Shown here piece after piece: positions 55,840-64,000 of a stretch of 64,000 nucleotides of DNA. The number at the start of each line of letters is the position of its first letter. Within the stretch, counting starts at the first letter, position 1. The stretch is from Conus ventricosus. Lineage: Eukaryota; Mollusca; Gastropoda; Neogastropoda; Conidae. The position numbers and the translations under genes were made by a program. The notes beneath the pieces are model-generated. The model was not told the origin of the DNA and searched no databases. It saw only the letters and a program-made list of their open reading frames with translations. The stretch covers positions 49,023,477 through 49,087,476 of the forward strand of contig CM031618.1 in assembly GCA_018398815.1 (NCBI GenBank). Direction: 5' to 3'.

Positions 55840-56388
55840 AAAGATTACGGGAAAAAATCAAAGCAAGAAAATTGTTAAACGTGAAGTTTCGTCTGCTACC
55901 GTTTCGGTCAAAAGCACTAAAAAGACATTTCCCAGTGTGCCTTGCGTCTTTTACCTTGTCAAAGATGGCAGCGGCTGTCTCTTCCAAATCTTCAAAAGTT
56001 GCGAAACTATTGCGATTACGAAAATTATGGTTTATTTATTTATTTTTTCAAATTACAGGTCTTTGTCCAAGATATTACAGGTACACAAATTTGGGGTAAA
56101 CAGGTCTGAGTTAATTATGTGAGTGTTTGATTAAAGATCTCTGAATGATTAAAGATCTCTTAATGAGAATGTCTGGTTTTATTGTTGGTATTTGCTTTAG
56201 GTTGATATGTGAATGTTTGATTCAAGATCGCCTTATGAGAATGTTTGCTTTTGTTGTAGGTATTGTGATAAAAAACACCCCATCATATTGCACGTCATAG
56301 TTTGTGTTATGAGAAGTAGTTTTGCTCCGGTAGTGTATTACATGTTGACATAAGAGCTACAGTCATGTCTGTTGCTTTCGTTGAACAG

Positions 56389-56494
56389 GGGCCATAACCA
56401 GAGACTGGAGTTTCTGGGGGACACGGTGCTGCAGCTGATTGCGTCAGAATATTTGTTCAAGTACTTTCCAGAGCATCACGAAGGCCATCTTTCG
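56389..56494 (+). CDS. DROSHA: DROSHA exon: catalytic signature of RNase III domain b
   Basis: A 106-base open exon between GAACAG and TCG|GTGAGC, entry phase 2 (one base completes Met), exit phase 0. It encodes [20 protein letters not shown] and [23 protein letters not shown] with its Glu and Asp is the metal-binding signature of RIIIDb, which cuts the 5' strand of the hairpin. No frameshift, and the catalytic residues are present. Confidence 0.97.
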
Positions 56495-57356
56495 GTGAGC
56501 CTTCGTTGGTTGCCTTCACGTCGTCATCCTCAGGACGTTTCTATCAACATCCAGCTTCAGACTTTGCTCTGGTTTTTTGTTTTGTTTTTATTATTATTAT
56601 TATTTTTTTTTAAAAATTGTCATTGTTTCTGCTGTCTCATCCTCCGCGCCACTCCAGTGGCATCACCCCCATTCCGCCTGTGTCGGCTCCCCCATCCCCC
56701 ATCCACAGCCACACCCTGGCTCGTCCCATCCCCACCCTCAGCAGTCCACAGGGGTCAGTCAGTTGATGTCAAAGTCGTCATGAGGCAACCCGCCAGAGGA
56801 GACGCCGCAATGCTGCTGAGTCACTTTGTTTAGCGGTCAGTGCCTGCTCGATTCATCATAGGCAGGGCGCCACGTTGTATGCACCCTACTGTCAGCAACG
56901 GTTTCTTTGTCGTGGAGCCACCATGATTGAATGTCCCCCGCTGGAGGGTGCAAGTGCTTCAGTTCAACAGAAGTTCCCATACACCTGCCGATACTGGGTG
57001 ACCCTGACATGAATGCTTTCAAGGGCCTAGACGTGGACAGGAAATTGAAACCGAGGTCACCTTAAGAGAAGGGCATGAAGGGCCATAGAATTTGTGTCTT
57101 TTTTTTTTTTAATGCTGATTGATGAGGATGAGGTTGATGAATATATTATGGAGTTATAGTCTGGTCAGAGACTTCATGACATTAACATATTTGATAAAGG
57201 AAAATGTGTACATGCATGTACCTGTGATTTACTTGAAGATGTGCATGTTTGTGTGTACATGTGTTATGCTCTTTTTTTGTTTGTTTATTCTGTTTTAACT
57301 TCTGTCTCTTTACTAACCTGCTCTTCCACAGTAACCCATTGTCACACACACACACA

Positions 57357-57416
<60 letters not shown>

Positions 57417-57701
57417 ATGCACACAGTTCCCGCCCCCACCAACCACCCATGTCCCCACCTCCAGCCCATCCCAACCACCTGTTCTTCCTTCGCCTTCCTC
57501 CTCACCCCTCCTGGATTCGCCCCCCCCCCCCCCCCCCCCGCCCCCCCTTTCTTTGAATTGATCTCTGATTGATGCTCAGCAAAACATGTTTGTCTGTTCT
57601 GTATTCCTCGACACCCCTACAACGCACTCACTCCCTTTCTCTCCCCCCACCACACATACACAATTGTGCATGCATAACACACACACAAACACGCACGCAC
57701 G

Positions 57702-57776
<75 letters not shown>

Positions 57777-58102
57777 TCATGCAAACAAGTACATTCCTCT
57801 GCATAATTATGTGTGCTTGTCCTCATACACATATTGTCTTAACACACACACACACTCCAAGAATATGGACACAGATGCTTGTGGACACTCACGCACTGAT
57901 GCACCTAGCCATGCACGCACGGACAGACCCACAAACAAACAAAGTGATCTACATGCAACATAACGCAATCCTGGCATCTCCTGCCACCTCCTGCCCAATC
58001 CTTTCTGGACTTTCACCCTTTCGCCACATTTCCCACCTTCCCAGCTGCTCCTACGACAACAGATTGTGTGGACCCTCATCACTCGTGGTGACTGTGTGAC
58101 AG
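56495..58102 (+). other. DROSHA intron with CA arrays
   Basis: GTGAGC to TGTGACAG. (CA)n arrays at 57343-57414 and 57688-57775, a C homopolymer (~57521-57547). No gene seen. Confidence 0.85.
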
Positions 58103-58253
58103 TTGCTGAGGATTCCCTGGTGAACAGTCGCACACAGTCCATCGTGTGTGGACGACCTGGGCATGACGGACTACGTCATCTACGAGAAGAGCAACGAGAG
58201 GGGTCAGGACATCGGTGAGATGAAGACCAAGCAGAAGGCTGATTTGCTGGAAG
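58103..58253 (+). CDS. DROSHA: DROSHA exon: middle of RNase III domain b
   Basis: 151 bases between GTGACAG and GGAAG|GTAATG. The first part, LLR..LVNSRTQ, is read in one frame and DDLGMTDYVIYEKSNERGQD in another; a missing base near 58113 and an extra base near 58150 compensate each other, so the total still equals 50 codons plus one base. The end, KTKQKADLLE, precedes the conserved next exon of RIIIDb, which was not found downstream. This is the last DROSHA exon in the window; the remainder of RIIIDb and the dsRNA-binding domain must lie beyond 64000 or be missing. Confidence 0.93.
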
Positions 58254-58266
58254 GTAATGGCCTGTG

Positions 58267-58297
<31 letters not shown>

Positions 58298-59232
58298 TGT
58301 GTGTGTGTGCCTGTGTGTGTGTGTGTGTATGTGAGAGTGTTCTTCTTTTTTCCTCTTTCCCTAGCTGCTGTTTCAAGTCCAGGTGTTTATGTCCAGCCAA
58401 CCAGGGGGCCAGTAGCATCTTCTTACATTTTTCATTCAGATCTAGTCACCTGTGTATCTTAAGAGTTCTCAACACACTATTTTCACACAAGAAAGAATAT
58501 GCTGCACACACACTACACTCCCCACAAATACACCTGAAGCTGTTATCTAATGTATTCACCGCTGATTTCAGTACTAGCCAGTTCCTTTTTTTGCTTTTCT
58601 TCCTTGAATTTTAAGTTTTAATAATAAATACTGGCTCTGATCTGTCCTGAAAAGCTGAAGGAAAAAAGAAATTGCCGCGGTATCATGAAGCTGGAAATGC
58701 GAGTGGCTGTTGTCACTTGTTGATGTTAGCCTTCATGGTTTGTGTCCGAGCGTGTGATTTGATAATGTCTTGGTACATTACTGGTCATGCATGATTGTAT
58801 TTTGTCAACATTCATTTCATAACTTTGATCACTTTTTGTTGTTTAAATCACTGATTTTTTGTTTTGTTTTTGGATGATTATCAATTTGGAGTATGGCTGT
58901 CTTAATGGCAGGATAGAAAATGGTCATACACGCAAAACTCCACTCCCTTTGTTGGGTAGATGGGATTAATCTTGCCTGTCTACACAGGGAGTGTCTGCAG
59001 GAGTATCGGCCTGCGTACACAGGAAAAAAAAAGATCCAGTTAATGGAGTTTTTGCGCAATGTACACATATCTTAGCTAAATGTTTGTTTTATATGTAACA
59101 AAATCATGTGCCCAATTGTTGGAAAGGCTTTGTTTCTAGGATGAAATGAATTTGATCAACACATTGAGTAGTGCACTGTTTGCTTCAGAGTGCCTCGTAA
59201 CAGGAATATTACAGTACTTGTGTATAGACTGT
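58254..59232 (+). other. DROSHA intron sequence
   Basis: GT run at 58262-58330, then AT-rich sequence without recognisable feature up to the LTR-like segment at 59233. Confidence 0.8.
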
Positions 59233-61239
59233 TGTCACGGTCGCTAAGCCGGACGCCCTACCACCCCTACCCACGCCTATTACACACTAGAGCAGACAAC
59301 ACAGCACACTAACACAGCTTTACAATCATGCGCACTTCTTTATTTCACACACACTATGGCGCCACCACTCACGTCCATCCACACGCACACACCGGTAATC
59401 CCACTTCTTCACTGACCCACACTACCCTGAAACGACCATGAGAACCTAATCTATACTAAAGCACCAGTTGCGGTATATCCCTGCGACTAAGGACGCAGAG
59501 ATAGCCGCACACGTGGTGACTAACTACTAGGGACAAGGACAACCCAAGGGACTCTAAACTTAAACTGCTACCACCCACACCTCTCCCAGGACCCACCCTT
59601 CTCTTTTGGACCGGGACCACTATCGCACTGGTCACTGCGTCCCTAAGGGAGGCAACGACAAGTACCCTAACACTGTGCTGGCCACTACGTCCCAAAAGGA
59701 GGCAGTAGCTAACACCCCTATCCCACTACCTAACGCTACACCCCTTCTACAACACCCATGGACAACCTATGCCGGCCCGGAAAGCTCTAGTCCTTGCACT
59801 GTCCGGGGACCCTCACAGACTGACTCCTCCACGGATGACTCCGCTCCTCAGCGCTGTCCGCGGCCTCACGCAGACTGACACCCCGAAGACCTACACCCCG
59901 GCGCCGACCGTGACTCCTCACGGTCTGACTCCTCCCCTGCGTTGGGCACGACACCCGGCGCACCCACACACCAGACGCCCTCTCGACGAGTCCGGGGCTC
60001 GAAGGACACCTCCTCCTCTGAAGGCCCCGCCGGACACTGAGGGTGAGGGAAGGTCTGGTGCAGCGCCCTCTCACAGGACGCCGAACCGGGTAGAGCAACA
60101 GGTGGCTGGAGAAACCCCGGGAGAACCCCGGTAGCCGAAAGACGGCCGACGGCCTGGATGGTTTCCCCTCTCCTGGGAAAGCAGCAGGCAACTGGACGCC
60201 GCCGCTCACCTGCCGGCACGCGGCAGCAGACTGCGGTGGTCTGGCCCCCACCCTCAGGACGGAACAGGATACCTGCTAACACAACTGGACAGACAGACGT
60301 TCAACCACACCAGTTCTGCAACTGGCTGAAGTGGCTGCCAACAGAGACGACACAGAACCCGGCACAGGCCAAGGGCACCCCAGACCCGACGAGGACCTGG
60401 CACTAACTATGACTCGAAGTCACTCAGCTCAACTAACGGCGCTGCCGCCGCAACTACAAGCGCGTCCACTCCGACGAACACCAGGACCGAAGTGAAGCTA
60501 CCCCAACGCATTCCGACCTGGTCGGAACCAAGCGAACTCTACTCACAACACAAAACAGCGATTGGTCAGAGCAGCGTATCCTCCGCAGAGCTGACACGCC
60601 GGACCAACGGACTAGTTGTTGCTCGTGCAACAGCACGACAATTTACCACAACAACTCACAGACTTGACCCCGACAACAGCCGATATCCTGCCCCGCCTTC
60701 TCTGGTGTAAAAACCAAAGTAAACAAAAGGGTAACAATCGGGAATGGAACCAACCTCCCCTTCCATCCCTTCAACAAGTGAAGATTGGAATTTAAAAATA
60801 TTTTATGTCTTATTTCCCCAGCCCCTACCTAGCCTAACTTCCACCTTAACCAAAACCCCAATCTTACACACGCACACTCGCACACACCCATACACATATG
60901 CACACGTGCACACGCTCTCTATTTCTGAACTACCATTACTCCAAACACATGGACGGCTGGTTTACTACGCCGATCGGTGACACACCCCCCTGCCTAAGTT
61001 TTAACTACAGGTTAAAACCACAACAAAAACTTCTCACTCGATCGGCGTTTACTCACACCCAACCTATAACAATCCAACTCCACACCACTACACTCCGCTC
61101 TGCTGTTACTTTTGATGCACCCCATCACATTCCAACAACATCACTTTTAAATACATCATTAACTGCAAAATACATTATTCAACCTGGTCCAATTCTGCCT
61201 TCCACGACCTTAACGCAGGCACTACAGGCAGCCGTTACA
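59233..61239. repeat. Possible long LTR with inverted termini
   Basis: Begins TGTCACGG and ends CCGTTACA, a near-perfect 8-base inverted pair of gypsy type. The first half is GC-rich with CCC/CCT-rich sequence and no convincing protein; the second half is AC-rich. It lies on the 3' side of the minus-strand element that follows, where a 3' LTR is expected. No second copy is in the window and no polypurine tract is evident at 61240, so this is a weak call. Confidence 0.4.
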
Positions 61240-61424
61240 TTACGGTCTATATATAGACTTCATAACTGAGGGTGCTCTGACCAATGCACGACCGCTATGC
61301 AACACGTGCTACAAATACCACACCCCCAGCAACACTTTGCAACGTCATTCTCTTCAAATGACAATAACATGCATATCTTCGACAATGTCAACTTCTCATG
61401 ACATAGGTAAATAGAACTTACAGG

Positions 61425-61432
<8 letters not shown>

Positions 61433-61495
<63 letters not shown>
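61433..61495. repeat. CT microsatellite
   Basis: (CT)n with one interruption at ~61461, lying just 3' of the RNase H remnant of the minus-strand element. Confidence 0.95.
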
Positions 61496-61496
<1 letters not shown>

Positions 61497-61497
<1 letters not shown>

Positions 61498-62645
61498 GCA
61501 AGCGACTCAAGAAGTCTGCCGCCACATTGTCCTCTCCAGACACTGCCTGCACCGTAAACTAGAATGGCTGCAGCTGCAGTGCCCACCTTGTGATCCTCCC
61601 ACTAGTATTCTAGACCCCACAGCTACCTTCCTGGTTTCGTCCTCAAATGACAATGTCGCTTGTACCTGCAACCTGCTGTTGCCAAGTTCTTCTTTGTCAA
61701 CTCACACATCTCAGCTAACCTTGTTCTTAAGTTAACGTCCTCTGCCGCTGTGCGGACCTCTTGCCTTTCTGGTTGCAACCAGAGATCCCTCAGCATCTGC
61801 ATGGGCCTGCGCATCAGTGGCTTCCTTACAAGATAAACTCTTGAGACTCTTCCCTTAACAGTACGCTGACACTGGACACATGATTGGCAGTACCGACGAA
61901 TGTCAGCATGCATGCCTGGCCAATAGAAATGGCGACCAACTCGCTCCTTGGTTCGGGTGGTACCTAAATGACCAGACATGGGTACGTCGTGGCCTAGCTT
62001 CATCACCGTGATCCGTAGTTCAGCTGGGACGCAGATCTGACTCGCTACGTCCTTGGGACCCTCAAACCGCCTGACCAGTACCCCAGATTTCCGAGCATAC
62101 TCGACTCGTCCAAACTTGGTGTGGAAGTGCGTCCCTGCTTCACACGCACTCCGAGCCTTCCTCAAGGTTTCATCCTGGTCCTGCATCTGAATTAACTGCT
62201 GGGTAGAGGGTTCAGAATGCACTCCTCGACGGGCAGCGGTACTGGTTCTTGCTGCTCCCTGGCTCTCTGCGCACGTGTCTGCACTGCCCCTACCAACGCT
62301 GGGTCTGCGTATACAGGCACACGTATCCAACTGGAATCTCCTACTTTCTTTGCGAAGTTTCCGATCAGGACTTCCTGCACAGGGGCTAATCATAACCAAA
62401 ACCTCCAACTTCCCTTCGATGAATGGCGACTTCAACTCTATTTCCGCCACAGGCAACACAGACCTACATCTGGATTCAGCCAACACTACTGGAACTGTCT
62501 CTCCTGTGTACGCGTCTGCTGGCACCAACCACTTGGCCACTACGGTGTATCCGGCACCAGTGTCTCGTAATCCATTGGCCGGAGTTCCGTTAACTTCTAC
62601 AACGCACGCAGGCTCGTACTGCTGCTCACAGCGCATGGTTGACAC
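61497..62645 (-). pseudogene. Gypsy-type Pol remnant with order protease, integrase, RNase H (Gmr1-like), RT deleted
   Basis: Read on the minus strand: an aspartic protease segment with GLRDTGAGYTVV (~62575) to ~62400; a linker with AVQTRAQ (~62275) in another frame; an integrase N-terminal segment with LGHDVPMSGHLGTTRTKERV and CQSCVQCQ (H2C2 zinc motif, ~62000-61870); a piece of the integrase C-terminus (LAEMCELTKKNL to KVAVGSRILV, ~61720-61600); then the C-terminal end of RNase H, RWALQLQPF...GEDNVAADFLSRLPE (~61590-61497). The integrase catalytic core and all of RT are missing. Conventional Ty3/Gypsy elements have RT-RNase H before integrase; here integrase comes first, as in Gmr1-type elements. 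Frameshifts at ~62390, ~62190 and ~61620. Non-functional. Confidence 0.8.
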
Positions 62646-63477
62646 AACGTAGGGACTACTCGAGCTTGGGGCTGGTCACAACAATGAACAGCTCCAACAG
62701 AATGGGGCTCAGGGCATTTCCTAGCGATGTGGCCTGGCTTCTTGCAGTTAAAACAAACTATGGTCGATCTAGGCCCTTCTGATCTCCTGTTCGGTTGCTG
62801 TAGTGCACCATCACTTTGTTGGGACCTCTCTGCAGGCTGGCTCTCTGTCGTTTCATGCCCATTACCTAGGTTGGGCTGGTTAACCGTTCGGTCTTGCTTC
62901 GCCTTCCTCCCCAACCTTTTGGCCTCTGCTAAAACAGTAGCTTCTGTTGCCATTTGTTCAGCAGTTTTCGGGCTTTTCTTCCGGACCTCGATCGTGAACT
63001 CTGGGGACAGCAGCTGGTAAAACTGTTCTTGGAAAAGCAGATCCTTAACATCCTCTGCCACACTCTCGTCCTTGCCCGCTGCCGACACCAGAGGGAAAAC
63101 ACCGCTCATCCTTCCCAGCACTTGGGCGAAAGTCTCAGCAGCGTCCTTCTTGATGCCTCTGAACTTTTCACGGTAGGCCTCAGCATCTAGCCTAAAGTGG
63201 CTGAACAGGGCGCTCTTTATCTGATCATAGTCGCCCAACCCCAATCCACACTTAACCGCATCACTGCTTCTCTAGCCTTTCCTCTCAGCAGAGACATCAA
63301 ACGTGTCGCCATAGCCCTCCCTCCACTTGCACATCTGGGCCACACGCTCAAATTGTGCATTAAAGATCCACACGTTGTCTGTTCTAACGTCAAGTGGACA
63401 CCTCTTTCCTCACCCTCATCAAGCGTTTCCTCCGCTGCTTCATCGAGGCTTGTCATTTTATGTTTACTCCGCCACAT
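62597..63477 (-). pseudogene. Gag of the Gmr1-like element, one frameshift
   Basis: Two minus-strand frames meet at ~63230. Together they give a capsid-like region (GRAMATRLMSLLRGKAREAV, IKSALFSHFRL, YREKFRGIKK) followed by a CCHC zinc knuckle, CFNCKKPGHIARKC (~62755-62714). The helix pattern with A.xxFRxxxK and LLFQEQFYQLLSPE (~63040) is reminiscent of the SCAN-related capsid of Gmr1-like elements. It precedes the protease by a frameshift or overlap at ~62645. Gag is the best-preserved part of this element. Confidence 0.85.
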
Positions 63478-64000
63478 GCCCTAACTCACTTGCCTTTTGA
63501 ACTTCTATCTCTTATCCCCTTACTCCTCACATCTTCCCCCAGTTCCAGTTCCCATCACTCTTCCCTGTAATTATGTGCCCTGTCCTCTTCACTCCTTCTT
63601 CACACTCACTCGCCTGCTTAACTCGCTCCTCTGCCTGAGCTCTCCTCTTCACGTCAATCTTCTGCCAATCTAAATCACTACTGCCAACTTTCCTTCTTCA
63701 TCCTTCATCTTCTCCTCACTTTCCTCCTCTGGACTCCACTTTCCCATTCCCCCTTCCTCCTCTCCTCATACGGAACGAGTTGTGACAAACTGCGGGTTCC
63801 CCCGTTAAGCCATCGCCGTTCCCGTGAAAATTTCAAAGTCCCGGTCCCCGGTTCATGACGACCCACCGCATCTGGTAACTAACGGATGGGTTCCGCCGTA
63901 GGCCTGAGATCCATGACCATCGGGTCGTTGCGGGTGGGCTCGGGCTGTGTTTAGACATATGGGTACGTCCTACCACCAAGAGCTGCAACACAGTTGCGTC
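63478..64000 (-). other. 5' leader and possible LTR edge of the Gmr1-like element
   Basis: Pyrimidine-rich on the plus strand to ~63770, then GAGTTGTGACAAACTGCGGG, which could mark an LTR edge (TGTGACA at ~63791), but it does not match the left end at 59233 and no primer-binding site was recognised next to it. Nothing else was identified up to the window end. Confidence 0.35.

Larger units (their letters stand above)
54921..56108. mobile_element. Outer TIR element interrupted by a second element
   Basis: CAGACCTGTTTACCC (54921-54935) and GGGTAAACAGGTCTG (56094-56108) are perfect 15-bp inverted repeats. Further matching (CCATAATTTTTACG against CGAAAATTATGG) lies inside. Subtracting the inner element leaves about 366 bp, a MITE-sized remnant. 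No clean target-site duplication was found, so the family is open. Confidence 0.65.
54427..56388 (+). other. DROSHA intron with nested TIR elements
   Basis: Contains a GT/GA run (54541-54630), a poly-C run (~54986-55003), an outer TIR element (54921-56108) and an inner one (55018-55839). A short direct repeat TGATT(A/C)AAGAT occurs several times at ~56130-56230. Ends TTGAACAG. Confidence 0.85.

Noticed and set aside
59606..60406. Proline/arginine-rich open frames in the GC-rich segment
   Set aside because: Frames on both strands are open because of composition; no domain or conserved motif was recognised, and the segment fits an LTR or other non-coding repeat.
63788..64000. Second LTR matching 59233-61239
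   Set aside because: Only the first few bases and a TAAGCC word are similar; the sequences otherwise differ, so the pair cannot be claimed.

Overview
This is a window of animal nuclear DNA: spliced exons with GT/AG borders, long introns full of CA/GT microsatellites, minisatellites and transposable elements. Protein features and repeat types (a tRNA-derived SINE, a block resembling molluscan 'pearl'/Helentron elements, Ty3/Gypsy elements) suggest a lophotrochozoan, most likely a gastropod mollusc. That assignment is an inference; no species marker was seen. The sequence behaves like a long-read assembly with residual single-base indels: two near-identical ~2.2 kb copies flank a 1000-N gap and differ mainly by single-base indels, and several otherwise conserved exons carry small frameshifts.

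Layout. 1-~7040: a plus-strand Ty3/Gypsy element entered inside gag, with protease, RT, RNase H and integrase in broken frames, then a 3' region of diverged ~60 bp tandem repeats and a probable LTR. 7586-~15468: a related Ty3/Gypsy element on the minus strand with both LTRs (~0.93 kb each), a tRNA-Leu-type primer-binding site and a decayed gag-pol; its 3' non-coding part holds three tandem hairpins that keep their pairing while changing sequence. 15809-18029 and 19079-21303: the same sequence twice, either side of the N gap (18070-19069), most likely unmerged overlapping contig ends.

21476-58253: ten plus-strand exons of DROSHA, the nuclear RNase III of microRNA processing. They run from a Gln-rich and RS-like N-terminal region through the central zinc-binding/platform region and RNase III domain a to about halfway through RNase III domain b. 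The last exons (rest of RIIIDb, dsRNA-binding domain) are not in the window. The intron after the RIIIDa exon is 15.4 kb and almost all minisatellite: array A (~28-29 bp units) starts exactly at the splice donor, so nearly every unit repeats an AG|GTGAGA donor; array B (44 bp) follows; the A-B block is then repeated; and the intron ends in a 25-bp array C that carries the reverse complement of the same donor core. The next intron holds a ~38 bp array. Later introns hold two TIR elements with target-site duplications and an outer TIR element around one of them.

59233-64000: LTR-like sequence and a minus-strand gypsy-type element whose remaining domains read Gag, protease, integrase, RNase H, the unusual Gmr1-like order, with reverse transcriptase deleted.

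DROSHA is the only host gene recognised. The most unusual feature is the donor-seeded minisatellite intron and its complementary array at the other end.
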